A stretch of DNA of 64,000 nt from Rhizocola hellebori. Its GTDB lineage: Bacteria; Actinomycetota; Actinomycetes; Mycobacteriales; Micromonosporaceae. The DNA is taken from contig NZ_BONY01000046.1 of the NCBI RefSeq assembly GCF_016862955.1, positions 17,446 to 81,445 on the forward strand, in the 5' to 3' direction. Of this stretch, positions 44,042 through 53,553 are shown in pieces (the stretch's first letter is position 1; each line of letters starts with the position of its first letter). The notes under the pieces are model-generated. The model was given only the letters and a program-made list of their open reading frames with translations, was not told the origin of the DNA and did not search any database. The position numbers and the translations under genes were made by a program.

Positions 44042-44162
44042 TCCAAGGCCCCTTTTGCCGCAGTGGTCACGCCTCCTCGCGGAAGCGGATCTTGCGCACG
44101 GCGTTACCGACCAACTGGCGGGAAACGCTACACACTCACCCTGCCGACGTAACAGCCCCTAT

Positions 44163-44354
44163 TTACGGTTCCCCGTCTGCTTCGTCTTTCGTCTCGAACT
44201 TTTCCGGCAGCCGCTTGAGCCTCTTGTTCATGTTGCGAATCAAGAAGATCGTCGCTGCTGCGAGCAGCAGTATGAGTAACAGCGCCATCGGTCCTGCGAG
44301 GCCATCGCTAGATCGCGTGTCGCCGAAATTGTTATCCGCAAGAATCTCGAACAT
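44163..44354 (-). CDS. Small single-pass membrane protein
   Basis: A 63-residue protein with one membrane span (about 22-42, PMALLLILLLAAATIFLIRN) followed by a basic and then acidic tail. It starts 6 bases after the stop of mca on the same strand, so probably shares its transcript. Small membrane genes behind mca occur in other actinomycetes. Function unknown. Confidence 0.65.
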   Translation of the reverse strand: MFEILADNNFGDTRSSDGLAGPMALLLILLLAAATIFLIRNMNKRLKRLPEKFETKDEADGEP

Positions 44355-44360
44355 TATCGA

Positions 44361-45248
44361 TCAGCCCTTGACGTCGGCAAGCGGGCGTACGCCAGCGAAA
44401 AGATCGTCTTCGGGCGCGGTGGTGTCTAGCAGCGACCTCACCAGCTCGTAATCTTCCGTTGGCCATTTCTTCTGCTGCACGCTAAGCGGCACCCGGAACC
44501 ACCACCCGTCGGGGTCAATCTGGGTCGCATGGGCGCGAAGCGCATCATCTCGCAGCTCGAAGAACTCGCCACAGGGCACTCGCGTGGTGATGCGGGCGGA
44601 TTTGTCCTGGCGGTCGCCCCAGTTTTCCAGCCACTCCCCATAGGGCGACTCCTGCCCCATCGCGAGCAGCTCCTCGTGCAGCGCGATCACCCGCTCCTTG
44701 GTGAAACCCATGTGGTAGTAGAGCTTCAGCGGCTGCCACGGCTGCCCGGCGTCGGGGTAGCGGTCGGGGTCACCCGCGGCATCGAAGGCCTCGATGCTCA
44801 CGCGGTGGGTCTGAATGTGATCGGGGTGCGGGTAGCCACCCTCTTCGTCATAGGTGATGATCACGTGTGGCTTGAACTCGCGGATGAGCTTGACCAGGGG
44901 CTCGCTCACCACTTCCAGCGGAAGCGCGGCGAAACAGCCCTCGGGCAGACCGCTGATGTCGGCCGGGTCGTAGTTTTCCACCCAGCCCGAGTCGACGAAG
45001 CCGAGCCAGGCCTGGTCGACGCCGAGGATCTCGCGGGCCTTGGCCATCTCGGCCTTCCGGATCTCCGCGATGTTCTCCTTGACCTCGGGGGAATCCATCT
45101 TGGGGTTGAGCACGTCGCCACGCTCACCACCCGTGCAGGTCGCGACCAGAACCTGGACGCCCTCCCGCACGTATCGAGCCATGGTCGCGGCACCCTTGGA
45201 CGACTCGTCATCCGGATGCGCGTGTACCGCCATGAGCCGCAACTGCAT
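44361..45248 (-). CDS. mca: Mycothiol conjugate amidase
   Basis: A 295-residue zinc amidase that cleaves mycothiol S-conjugates to detoxify electrophiles in the cytoplasm. It belongs to the PIG-L/LmbE family: VHAHPDDESSKGAA (about 8-21) supplies zinc ligands, with YDEEGGYPHPDHIQTH (about 131-146) giving a further His. The start at 45248 gives MQLRLMAVHAHPDDE, the standard N-terminus. Its presence implies the organism makes mycothiol, an actinobacterial hallmark. It is divergent from the DUF4307 gene with a 113-base shared promoter region. Confidence 0.95.
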   Translation of the reverse strand: MQLRLMAVHAHPDDESSKGAATMARYVREGVQVLVATCTGGERGDVLNPKMDSPEVKENIAEIRKAEMAKAREILGVDQAWLGFVDSGWVENYDPADISGLPEGCFAALPLEVVSEPLVKLIREFKPHVIITYDEEGGYPHPDHIQTHRVSIEAFDAAGDPDRYPDAGQPWQPLKLYYHMGFTKERVIALHEELLAMGQESPYGEWLENWGDRQDKSARITTRVPCGEFFELRDDALRAHATQIDPDGWWFRVPLSVQQKKWPTEDYELVRSLLDTTAPEDDLFAGVRPLADVKG

Positions 45249-45361
45249 AAACCCACTCCCGTTTTCGAAGCCACCGCCGCTGAAGATGCTGGATCCAGCG
45301 TGCCAAACTGAGAACATTCACTCCCAGTCTTGCCCACACCTATGACAGAGGACGCCACAGG

Positions 45362-45793
45362 GTGCCTGAGACTCACACCACAACACCCGTCCAGCCGATC
45401 ATCTTCCCGCCCGGAAGGTACGGACGCCGTCGGGAACACCGCAGCACGTCGCGGTGGACGGTCGCTATCGCGGCCATCGCCGCGGGCGCGGTTGCTGCGG
45501 TAATGGGCTACAGCCTTTTTCTCGCCTACGGCGAGGGCGAATACCGCGCTTCTGTCACAAGCTTCACAGATGTCACAGACAATCAGGTGGTGGTCACTTT
45601 TCTGGTCCGGTTGCCCGAGGGCGGCGCCGCGAGGTGCGTGGTGCGCGCCCGCGATGCCTCCGGCGCGGAGACCGGCCGGGAGGAGATTCTGGTCAAGGCC
45701 GGCCCGGATCCCGGCCAGACGGAGGCCACCCACCGCCTGCCCACCCGCAGCCGTCCGGTGACCGGCGAGGTTGAGGGATGTCACCCGGCCTGA
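45362..45793 (+). CDS. DUF4307 membrane protein
   Basis: A 143-residue protein with a basic N-terminus, one membrane span (about 35-57) and an extracytoplasmic beta-rich domain (YRASVTSFTDVTDNQVVVTF). It matches the actinobacterial DUF4307 family, which commonly sits between mca and greA as here. Function unknown. It starts with GTG, and greA follows after 83 bases. Confidence 0.85.
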   Translation: MPETHTTTPVQPIIFPPGRYGRRREHRSTSRWTVAIAAIAAGAVAAVMGYSLFLAYGEGEYRASVTSFTDVTDNQVVVTFLVRLPEGGAARCVVRARDASGAETGREEILVKAGPDPGQTEATHRLPTRSRPVTGEVEGCHPA

Positions 45794-45876
45794 TCCGCTG
45801 GTAAATTAGTACCTTCGTCCCCAGCTCTCCTTGCGGCTTTCGCGATGAGGGCCGGCATTAACAGCAGGAGATTTCC

Positions 45877-46368
45877 GTGTCGACGACCGACGATGCCACC
45901 TGGCTCTCCCAGGAAGCGTATGACCGCCTTCAGGCTGAACTCGCCGAGCGGGTCGCGCAGCGTCCGGCCATTGCCGCCGAGATCAATGCCCGGCGCGAGG
46001 AAGGCGACCTCAAGGAGAACGGCGGCTATCACGCCGCCCGCGAGGAGCAGGGCAAGGCCGAAGCGCGCATCCGGTACCTGCAGGAGCTGCTGCGGGTGGC
46101 CCAGGTCGGCGAGGCGCCCAGCGGCGACAAGGTGTCCGTGGGCACCGTGGTGACGATCCACTTCGACGACGACACCGACGACACCGAGACCTTCCTGCTC
46201 GGCTCCCGCGAGATCGCCGCGACCACCGACCTGAAGGTCTACTCGCCCGAGTCCGCGCTCGGCCAGGCCATCATGGGCACGCGCAAGGGCCAGACCGTCA
46301 CCTACACCGCGCCCAGCGGCACGGAGATCAAGGTGACGATCCTCTCCTTCGAGGCGTTCACGAGCTGA
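45877..46368 (+). CDS. greA: Transcription elongation factor GreA
   Basis: A 163-residue factor that rescues stalled RNA polymerase by stimulating transcript cleavage. The N-terminal coiled coil (about 10-85) has the tip motif REEGDLKENGGYHAARE (about 45-61, matching the family's GDLSENAEY region), and the C-terminal domain (about 90-163) has VGTVVTIHFDDD. It starts with GTG 45877. It converges with ilvA with only a 4-base gap. Confidence 0.95.
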   Translation: MSTTDDATWLSQEAYDRLQAELAERVAQRPAIAAEINARREEGDLKENGGYHAAREEQGKAEARIRYLQELLRVAQVGEAPSGDKVSVGTVVTIHFDDDTDDTETFLLGSREIAATTDLKVYSPESALGQAIMGTRKGQTVTYTAPSGTEIKVTILSFEAFTS

Positions 46369-46372
46369 TCGC

Positions 46373-47593
46373 TCAGTCGTGGTCGGTGATCACCGCGTAC
46401 CCGGCCGCGCGCAGGGCGCTGATCAGACGATCCGAGTGCTCGGCCCCGCGGGTCTCCACCGACAGCACCACCTCCACCTCGCCCAGGCGCAGGCGGGGGT
46501 CGTTGCGCTGATGGATCACGTCGTCCACGTTGGCTCGCTGATCGCCGATGAGCGAGAGCAGCGCCGCCAGCTGGCCGGGGCGATCAGCACAGCGCACGGT
46601 GAGCTTGAGGTAGCGACCGGCCGCGGAAAGGCCGTGCTGGATGACCCGCATGAGCAGCATGGGATCGATGTTGCCGCCGGACAGCACGGCCACCACCGGC
46701 TGATTGACCTGCGCCGCGCCCGCGAGCAGGGCCGCCACGCCGACGCTGCCGGCCGGCTCGACCACCAGCTTGCCCCGCTCAAGCAGCATCAACAGCGCTC
46801 GCGAGATCTCCTCGTCGGTGACCGTCACCACCTGATCGACCAGCTTGCTTATATGGGCGAAGGTGATATCACCCGGCCGGCCGACCGCAATTCCGTCAGC
46901 GATCGTCGAGATGCTGCTTATTCGCACCGGGGCGCCGGCCCGCAGCGAGGGCGGCACCGCCGCGGCTCCGACCGCCTGGACCCCGACAATGTGGATCTCG
47001 GGCCGGATGGCCTTGGCCGCGACCGCCATCCCTGAGATCAGACCGCCGCCACCGATTCCGGTGATGATGGTGCCCACCTCGGGCAGCTGCTCGAGGATTT
47101 CCAGCGCGACGGTGCCCTGACCCGCGATGACGTCGGGATGATCGAAGGGATGGATGAAGACCGCGCCCGTCCGGTCGGCGAACTCCTGCGCGGCGACCAG
47201 CGCCTCATCCACAGTGGTGCCCACCAGCTCGATGCTCGCGCCATAGCCCTTCGTCGCGGCCACCTTCGGCAGCGGAGCACCGATCGGCATGAAGACGGTG
47301 GCCTTGGTGTGGCACAGCCCGGCCGCCAGAGCGACGCCCTGGGCGTGGTTGCCGGCGCTTGCCGCCACCACCCCGCGACGGCGTTCCTCTTCGCTCAGCC
47401 GCGAAATGCGCACGTAGGCGCCACGCACCTTGTAAGACCCGGCACGCTGCATGTTTTCGCACTTGAGGTAGGCAGCTCCACCGAGCTTGGCCGACAAAGG
47501 CCGACACGGCTCAAGGGGCGTCGTTCGCACGACCCCCTTGAGAAGCTCACGGGCTGCTTGGACGTCGGCGACACTGACGAGATCCGGAGTCAC
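46373..47593 (-). CDS. ilvA: Threonine ammonia-lyase
   Basis: A 406-residue PLP enzyme that deaminates threonine to 2-oxobutanoate, the first step toward isoleucine. The PLP Lys is in AGSYKVRGAYVRI (about 52), with AASAGNHAQGVA (about 78) and the phosphate-binding GIGGGGLISGMA (about 180). A C-terminal ACT domain (about 325-405) suggests allosteric control. The length and single ACT domain match the catabolic-type class. It is followed on the same strand by no close gene. Confidence 0.93.
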   Translation of the reverse strand: MTPDLVSVADVQAARELLKGVVRTTPLEPCRPLSAKLGGAAYLKCENMQRAGSYKVRGAYVRISRLSEEERRRGVVAASAGNHAQGVALAAGLCHTKATVFMPIGAPLPKVAATKGYGASIELVGTTVDEALVAAQEFADRTGAVFIHPFDHPDVIAGQGTVALEILEQLPEVGTIITGIGGGGLISGMAVAAKAIRPEIHIVGVQAVGAAAVPPSLRAGAPVRISSISTIADGIAVGRPGDITFAHISKLVDQVVTVTDEEISRALLMLLERGKLVVEPAGSVGVAALLAGAAQVNQPVVAVLSGGNIDPMLLMRVIQHGLSAAGRYLKLTVRCADRPGQLAALLSLIGDQRANVDDVIHQRNDPRLRLGEVEVVLSVETRGAEHSDRLISALRAAGYAVITDHD

Positions 47594-47656
47594 CCCCCGA
47601 TCGTGCCACCCCCGGCTCGCTTATGCCTCGCGGCAGCAAGCCACATCACTCCCGCA

Positions 47657-49033
47657 TCACATCCCCTGCGGGTAGCCGGGGGCGTAGCGGCGCCAGGGGG
47701 CGGCCAGCTCCATCTGCCCGGCGACGGCGAGCAGCTGCAGCTCGGTGCCGGGCGGGCCGACCAATTGGACCGCGGCGGGCAGGCCGTCGTGGCGCACTCC
47801 GACCGGGACCGTAAGCGCGGGGAAACCCGTGATGTTCCAAGGTGCCGGATAGGGCGCATAGCGGATGTTGGCCATCAGGTTGGACATCCATCCACGCCGA
47901 TGCCAATCCTTGGCCGCCAGCGGCGCCCGCGCCAGCACCGGCGTGACGAGCACATCGAAGCCGCCATCGGTGAAGAAGCCGAGGCTGAGGTCGCGGAAGA
48001 CTTGGCGATCCTTCTCCTGGACGTAACCGCGCCGCCATACCCACTCGCCCAGCTTCACGTGCCGTCTTGTGCGCGCCTGCAGCTGGGAACGATCAAGCTT
48101 GGCCTCCTCAGCCACCCGGTAGGCCGCGGCGAACCAGGTGGCCATTCCTTTAAGACCAAGGCTTGTCGGGTACCGAGGATCAGCCGCCACGGTGTCATGC
48201 CCGCAATCGGTCAGCAGTTTCGCCGCGGTGTGCAAGGCGGTGCGGTTGCCCTCGTCGGGGCGCACCCCGTCCACCGGTGAGCGCAGCGACACCGCGACGC
48301 GCAGCCTCCCGGGCTGGGTCAGCGGCTGGGGGGTGCGTCCCCCGAGCACGGCGAAGCCCAGCGCCGCGTCGGCCACGGTGGTCGCCAGGATCCCGTGCTC
48401 GACCAGGCCGAACCACTGCCCTGCCTCGCTGAAACCGACCGGCAGCACGCCCCGGCCCGGCTTGAGCCCGATCAGCCCGCAGCACGCGGCCGGGATGCGC
48501 ACCGATCCAAGTCCGTCATTGGCATGGGCGATGGGGACGAGGCCGGCCGAGACGGCGGCGGCGGAGCCGCCGGAGGATCCGCCCGCGGTGTGCTCGAGCG
48601 ACCACGGGTTGCGGGTTACCGAGCTTTGATCGTCGGTGCTGCCCCACAGGCCCAGCTCGGGCATGCGGCTGGTACCCAGGACGACCGCCCCGGCCCCGCG
48701 CAGCCGCCGGACCAGCTCGTGATCCTCCTCGGCGACCCCTTCCGACGCCGCCTCCGAGCCGTTCCAGGTGGGTATCCCGGCGACCGCGGTGTTCTCCTTG
48801 ATCACGATGGGAACTCCGGCCAGCGGCAGGTTGCCCAGATCGGGCTGGTCGTCCACCTTCTCCGCCTCGGCCAGCGCTTCGGCTGCCCGTACCGAGCGGA
48901 ATGCGGACACCTGGCTGTCGGTGCGCCTCAGGTGGTCGAGGTGATCGGCGACGACCTCGGTCGCTGACGTGTCGCCCCGGCGCACGGCTCGCGCGATCTG
49001 CTTTGCCGTAGCTCCGACCCAGCTTTCGGCCAT
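47657..49033 (-). CDS. Amidase-signature family hydrolase
   Basis: A 458-residue amidase with the Ser-cisSer-Lys triad: Lys in PIVIKENTAVAG (about 83), the cis-Ser in TAGGSSGGSAAAV (about 155-165), and the nucleophile Ser in GLGSVRIPA (about 180). The usual Gly-Gly-Ser-Ile is replaced by Leu-Gly-Ser-Val. ATG 49033 is chosen because GGAGGG precedes it at correct spacing. The substrate is an unknown amide. It stands alone between ilvA and the metB terminator. Confidence 0.9.
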   Translation of the reverse strand: MAESWVGATAKQIARAVRRGDTSATEVVADHLDHLRRTDSQVSAFRSVRAAEALAEAEKVDDQPDLGNLPLAGVPIVIKENTAVAGIPTWNGSEAASEGVAEEDHELVRRLRGAGAVVLGTSRMPELGLWGSTDDQSSVTRNPWSLEHTAGGSSGGSAAAVSAGLVPIAHANDGLGSVRIPAACCGLIGLKPGRGVLPVGFSEAGQWFGLVEHGILATTVADAALGFAVLGGRTPQPLTQPGRLRVAVSLRSPVDGVRPDEGNRTALHTAAKLLTDCGHDTVAADPRYPTSLGLKGMATWFAAAYRVAEEAKLDRSQLQARTRRHVKLGEWVWRRGYVQEKDRQVFRDLSLGFFTDGGFDVLVTPVLARAPLAAKDWHRRGWMSNLMANIRYAPYPAPWNITGFPALTVPVGVRHDGLPAAVQLVGPPGTELQLLAVAGQMELAAPWRRYAPGYPQGM

Positions 49034-49207
49034 CGCGAACCCTCCGTCATGTGTCGCTCCAGTATGGATGCCCCGCCGGATCGTGCAACGCTGGCCTATT
49101 TGGACAGTTCCCGTCCGGGCGGCGGTAGCGCATTGGTGATCCTCCAGGGGAATGCCTCCCACGCGGCACAGCCTCATTTCTGGCGTTTCCCGGCATAGCG
49201 GATGCAA

Positions 49208-49243
49208 GAAGGCCGTGGGTGAGGTACCTCACCCACGGCCTTC
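49208..49243. terminator. Terminator of metB, 36-base perfect palindrome
   Basis: A perfect palindrome with no loop: GAAGGCCGTGGGTGAGGT is followed directly by its reverse complement. It lies 16 bases after the metB stop (minus strand) and can fold as an 18-base-pair hairpin with TTC or GAA flanks. It is the strongest terminator-like structure of the window. Confidence 0.85.
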
Positions 49244-49259
49244 AGCCGTCAAAACCCAG

Positions 49260-50396
49260 TTACCCCAACGCTTGTGCCAGATCGGCGATCAGATCGTCGA
49301 CGGTCTCTATGCCAACCGACAGCCGGACGAGATCTGCCGGAACCTCAAGCGCCGACCCGGCCACGCTGGCGTGGGTCATCCGGCCCGGGTGCTCGATCAG
49401 CGACTCGATTCCGCCCAGGGACTCCGCAAGCGTGAACACCTTGGTGCTGTTGCAGATCCGCTCGGCCTCGGCCGGATCACCGGTCCGGAAACTGATCATC
49501 CCGCCGAAGCGCCGCATCTGCTTCGCCGCCACCTCGTGACCCGGGTGCTCGGGCAGCCCCGGGTAGAGAACCTGGCTCACCTTGCGATGCCGGGCGAGGA
49601 ACTCGACCACCTTCTCCGCGTTGTCGCAGTGCCGCTCCATCCGCACCGCGAGCGTCTTCACCCCGCGCAGGGTGAGCCAGGCATCGAACGGCCCGTTGAC
49701 GGCGCCCATGGCGTTCTGGTGGAACTTCAGCGTGTCGGCCAGCTCCTGGTCGTTCACCACAAGCGCGCCACCCACCACATCGGAGTGCCCGCCCACATAC
49801 TTCGTCGTCGAATGCACCACCACATCCGCCCCGAGCGCGAGCGGCTGCTGCAGGTATGGGCTGGCAAAGGTGTTGTCCACGACCAGAAGCGCTCTGGCGT
49901 CGCGGGCCACGGTGGCGATCGCGGCCAGGTCGGCGATGTTGAGCAACGGGTTGGTCGGGGTCTCGATCCAGATCAGCTTGGTCTTCTCAGTGATCTTGGA
50001 GCGGATCTCGTCCACATTGGAGACATCGGCCGCGCTCCAGGTCAGGCCCCAACGCTGCGCCACCTTCGCGAACAGGCGGTACGTGCCGCCGTAGGCGTCG
50101 TTCGGGATCACCACATGATCACCGGGCAGGCAGGCCGCGCGGAGCAGGGTGTCCTCGGCGGCCAGGCCGCTGGCGAAGGTGAGCCCGTGCGCGCCGCCCT
50201 CGAGTGCGGCCAGGCACTCCTGCAGCGAGTCACGGGTAGGGTTGCCCGACCGCGAGTACTCGTACCCCAGCCGTGGCGCACCCACCGCGTCCTGCGCGTA
50301 GGTCGACGTCTGGAAGATCGGCGGGATCACCGCTCCGGTCCGAGGATCGGGCTCCTGGCCAGCGTGTATGGCAAGCGTTTCAAAGCCGTAAGACAT
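49260..50396 (-). CDS. metB: Cystathionine gamma-synthase
   Basis: A 378-residue PLP enzyme of the Cys/Met metabolism fold type I family that joins O-acyl-homoserine and cysteine to cystathionine. The PLP Lys is in VVHSTTKYVGGHSD (about 199), and a GSGRAT-like SRSGNPT occurs near residue 49. The length is normal. cbs lies at the end of the window, so the transsulfuration enzymes are both present. It is divergent from msrA across only 30 bases, so their promoters must overlap. Confidence 0.9.
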   Translation of the reverse strand: MSYGFETLAIHAGQEPDPRTGAVIPPIFQTSTYAQDAVGAPRLGYEYSRSGNPTRDSLQECLAALEGGAHGLTFASGLAAEDTLLRAACLPGDHVVIPNDAYGGTYRLFAKVAQRWGLTWSAADVSNVDEIRSKITEKTKLIWIETPTNPLLNIADLAAIATVARDARALLVVDNTFASPYLQQPLALGADVVVHSTTKYVGGHSDVVGGALVVNDQELADTLKFHQNAMGAVNGPFDAWLTLRGVKTLAVRMERHCDNAEKVVEFLARHRKVSQVLYPGLPEHPGHEVAAKQMRRFGGMISFRTGDPAEAERICNSTKVFTLAESLGGIESLIEHPGRMTHASVAGSALEVPADLVRLSVGIETVDDLIADLAQALG

Positions 50397-50426
50397 GACC
50401 TCAGATTACTGCGGCATCATTGAGGC

Positions 50427-51083
50427 ATGTTTTTGCGCCGCAAGATGCTCGAACTGCCCACCGCCACCGAAGCCCTGCCCGGCCGCCCCGACGCGCTGAG
50501 GATCGCCGAGCGGCACACCGTGCTCGGCACCCCCACCAAGGGGCCCTGGCCCGCAAACACCGAGGTCGCCGTCTTCGGCATGGGCTGCTTCTGGGGGGCT
50601 GAGCGCATCTTCTGGAAGACAGCCGGCGTCTACTCCACCGCGGTCGGCTACGCGGGCGGTATCACGCCGAATCCGACCTATGAAGAGGTCTGTTCCGGAA
50701 TGACCGGTCAAAACGAAGTGGTGCAGGTCGTCTTCGACCCGAGCGTCGTCTCGTACCAAACACTGCTCAAGATCTTCTGGGAGAACCACGACCCGACCCA
50801 GGGCATGCGTCAAGGCAATGACATCGGCACCCAATACCGCTCGGCCATCTACACCACCACCGACGCCCAAATGGCCGAGGCCCTCGCCTCAGAAAAGGCC
50901 TTCCAGCCCGTCGTGAGCGCGAGCGGCTACGGCCAGATCACCACCGAGATCGCGCCGCTGGGCGACTTCTACTACGCCGAGGACTATCACCAGCAATACC
51001 TTTCCGACGCCAAAAACCCGGGCGGCTACTGCAACATCGGCCCCAACGGCATGTCCTGCCCCGTCGGTCTCGCCGCTAACTAG
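50427..51083 (+). CDS. msrA: Peptide-methionine (S)-S-oxide reductase
   Basis: A 218-residue repair enzyme that reduces methionine-S-sulfoxide in proteins. The catalytic Cys is in [15 protein letters not shown] (about 53), followed by [21 protein letters not shown] and the [13 protein letters not shown] block. The N-terminal extension of about 45 residues is standard for actinobacterial forms. The recycling Cys near the C-terminus is in CPVGL. Its divergent neighbour metB belongs to sulfur amino-acid metabolism as well. Confidence 0.95.
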   Translation: MFLRRKMLELPTATEALPGRPDALRIAERHTVLGTPTKGPWPANTEVAVFGMGCFWGAERIFWKTAGVYSTAVGYAGGITPNPTYEEVCSGMTGQNEVVQVVFDPSVVSYQTLLKIFWENHDPTQGMRQGNDIGTQYRSAIYTTTDAQMAEALASEKAFQPVVSASGYGQITTEIAPLGDFYYAEDYHQQYLSDAKNPGGYCNIGPNGMSCPVGLAAN

Positions 51084-51101
51084 CCCCCGAGGGGAAGCGC
51101 G

Positions 51102-52397
51102 GTGGTGCAGGCTCGGTCGGCGGCGAAGGTTGTTCTGGTTGATGATGCGTCCGGGTTGGTGCTGTGCGACGAGCGCAGTGGCACTGTCCAGCTGCCCGAG
51201 TTGCGCTTCGAGAGTGCGTGGCCTCCGCTCGGGGGCCGCCTTTCCGAGGCGATCGCCGCCCAGATCGGCGTGTGCGGAAGGGTTCTGGAGCCGCTCGATT
51301 TCGTCACCGTCGTGATGACGGCGGGTCCGGGTCAGGATGCCCCGGTGGGGTACAGCTGGCGCCCGCCCGCCGATGTATACGGACAGGTGACTGTCGTCGA
51401 CCGGTTCCTTGACCAGGACCGATGGCGGCCGCCCTGGTACAGGACCGGGTGGGCCGAGCGTGCCGATGCCTACGTCGACGAGGTGCTCGCCGCGACCGGC
51501 CGCCGTCGCCTCGGCGACTCGCAACAGGTCAAGCATTGGAGCTTGTCGGCCGTGCTGCGAACTGCGGCCGACGGCGGTGACGTCTTCCTCAAAAGCGGTC
51601 TGCCGCCGTATGCGCACGAGCCCGCCGTGACGTCGTGGTTGGCAACACAGGGCTGCGGACCGTTCGCCACCATCGTGGCGGCGGCCGCGCCCGATGCCTG
51701 GTGGGTGGCGAACGACTTCGGCGGAGCCGATGGGCAAAAGGGGTCGCCGGCCGATCAGGCGCGCATCCTGGCTCAGCTGTGCCGGGTTCAGGTGGCCATG
51801 CTCGATCAGACCGAGGCGTTGTTCGCGCTCGGCTGTCGGCCGCTCCGTATGGCGGACCTTGCTTCCACGATTCCGGATCTGCTGTCTCGGGATGACCTGT
51901 GGGCTGCGCCCAAGGAGCTGCGAAACCTGCATCGTGCCTTCGATGCGCATGAGGCGACCCAGCTGCGCGGTCTCGGCTCGTTTCTGAGCAGGTGCTGCGC
52001 GGATCTGGAGACGGCCGGCATGCCTGACACCCTGATCCACGGCGACTTCCACCCGGGCAACGCCGTGCTGCGCGCAGACGGCGTGCTGCTGCATGACTGG
52101 TCGTTCGCCGCGATCGGCAACCCGCTGTTGGACCTCGCGTGCGCGCGCTATGACGCGTCGCCCGAGCAGGCCGCTGCAGGGTTCGACGCTTACCTCTCCG
52201 GGTGGTCTGGCGTCGTCGATCCGGCGGCGCTGCGCCGTGCGTGGCGACCAGCGGGGCCGATATCTGCCTTCGCCGAGCTGGTCAAGTTTGTGGGCCTCGT
52301 CGATCTTGTCGGAGAGGCACACGCCTTCAACTACCTGCCGGTCGTGTACGGCTGGGCACGGCGCCTGCTGGGCGCGTGCGCGGCTGACAGGGCCTAG
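51102..52397 (+). CDS. Aminoglycoside phosphotransferase-like kinase with long N-terminal extension
   Basis: A 431-residue protein of the APH/ChoK-like phosphotransferase family. The catalytic loop is HGDFHPGNAVL (about 311-321) and the metal-binding part is LHDWSFAAIGNPLLDLA (about 330-346), in the DW variant. The first 140 residues are an extra domain (KVVLVDDASGLVLCDERSG), loosely Nudix-like but lacking a full Nudix box. Such proteins phosphorylate small molecules in actinomycetes; the substrate is unknown. It starts with GTG and ends 4 bases from the convergent MFS gene. Confidence 0.8.
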   Translation: MVQARSAAKVVLVDDASGLVLCDERSGTVQLPELRFESAWPPLGGRLSEAIAAQIGVCGRVLEPLDFVTVVMTAGPGQDAPVGYSWRPPADVYGQVTVVDRFLDQDRWRPPWYRTGWAERADAYVDEVLAATGRRRLGDSQQVKHWSLSAVLRTAADGGDVFLKSGLPPYAHEPAVTSWLATQGCGPFATIVAAAAPDAWWVANDFGGADGQKGSPADQARILAQLCRVQVAMLDQTEALFALGCRPLRMADLASTIPDLLSRDDLWAAPKELRNLHRAFDAHEATQLRGLGSFLSRCCADLETAGMPDTLIHGDFHPGNAVLRADGVLLHDWSFAAIGNPLLDLACARYDASPEQAAAGFDAYLSGWSGVVDPAALRRAWRPAGPISAFAELVKFVGLVDLVGEAHAFNYLPVVYGWARRLLGACAADRA

Positions 52398-52401
52398 ACG
52401 G

Positions 52402-53553
52402 CTAGCCGGGCTTCGGAGCCCGCCGGAAGGAGGTGAGGACGGCGATCCCCGCGAGACCGGCTAGGGCCGCGGCGATGGCGAAAGCGGCCGGGATGCTTGC
52501 CGGGTTGGCGATGAGGCCGAACAGGATGGGGCCGCCGCCCAGTCCGAGGTCGACGAAGATGCTGAAGGTCGCGGCCGCCGCGCCGTGCTGGGAGGCGGGC
52601 AGGCGGCTCATCATCTCGCGATAGAAGGCGGGGGTGAGGAAGGTGACACCCACGCCGAGCACCACGGCACCCGCGATCAGCCCGTTGGACGTGTCCGTGA
52701 GGCTCATCAGGCCAAGGCCGAGGGCGCAGTTGATAAGCGCCCATCCCGACAGCAGCGGGGCCGGGTAGCGGTCGGAGAGCCGGGCGAACAGCAGACGACA
52801 GCCGACCACGACAGCCCCGTAGACGAAAAGCACTGTGCCCGCGCCGTTCAGCCCGATGTCGCGGGCGTAAAGGGTGGCGAAGGCAAGGAATCCGGCGGCG
52901 CCGCCCAGCCCGGCGAGGAAGGCCAGACCCGGCCCGATCAGTTGACGGGCAATCAGCGGGGCCGGCTCCGCGGGTGCGTGGACACGTTTCATTCGCGGAA
53001 CCCCGGCCGCGAACAGCGTGGCCAAACATCCCAACCCGAGCGCCCCGAGCCAGGCTGTGTCGAAGTTTCCGGCGCGCAACAGCCATTCCCCGAGCGCCGG
53101 GCCGAAGGCGATGCCGAGGTAGAGGGCAAGCGAGTTGTAGCTCAGCGCCTCGCCGAGCCGGTCGGGCGGGGCGATGTCGGCGAGCGCGGCCATGCCCGCC
53201 ACGAAGAAGAGGGCGTCTGAGACCCCGAGCGCCCCCCGCACGATGAGCAGCGCCCAATACGACTCGACCACAAGATGGGCGGCGATGACGAGAGTGAACA
53301 GGATGCCGCCGATAAGGAAGAGCCGGCCACTGCCCAGCCGGTCGGAAAGCCGCCCGGCGAAGGGACGCAACACCAGCGCGGTGAAGCTGAAGATTCCCAC
53401 CGCGACACCGACGCCGACCGGGCCGGCCGCCATCGGGCCGGAAGCCAGCAGCGGCACCACCGGGATCATCAGCCCGATCGCCAGAAAGTAGGCAAGTTCC
53501 GACAGGGTCAGCGCGACGAACGCGGGCGTGATCAGGCGGCGCGCGTCGGACAC
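52402..53553 (-). CDS. MFS transporter
   Basis: A 383-residue major facilitator with 12 hydrophobic spans, for example LTLSELAYFLAIGLMIPVVP at the start and RLSDRLGSGRLFLIGGI, the MFS motif A between spans 2 and 3. It probably exports a small molecule. Its GTG start directly abuts the stop of the acetyltransferase gene upstream, so the two are translated together. The phosphotransferase gene converges with it, so an antibiotic-modification island is possible but not shown. Confidence 0.9.
   Translation of the reverse strand: MSDARRLITPAFVALTLSELAYFLAIGLMIPVVPLLASGPMAAGPVGVGVAVGIFSFTALVLRPFAGRLSDRLGSGRLFLIGGILFTLVIAAHLVVESYWALLIVRGALGVSDALFFVAGMAALADIAPPDRLGEALSYNSLALYLGIAFGPALGEWLLRAGNFDTAWLGALGLGCLATLFAAGVPRMKRVHAPAEPAPLIARQLIGPGLAFLAGLGGAAGFLAFATLYARDIGLNGAGTVLFVYGAVVVGCRLLFARLSDRYPAPLLSGWALINCALGLGLMSLTDTSNGLIAGAVVLGVGVTFLTPAFYREMMSRLPASQHGAAAATFSIFVDLGLGGGPILFGLIANPASIPAAFAIAAALAGLAGIAVLTSFRRAPKPG

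Noticed and set aside
42722..44152. Long plus-strand frame (476 codons) opposite the GGDEF-EAL gene
   Set aside because: Gln/His/Arg-rich antisense frame with no domain over an intact GGDEF-EAL gene.
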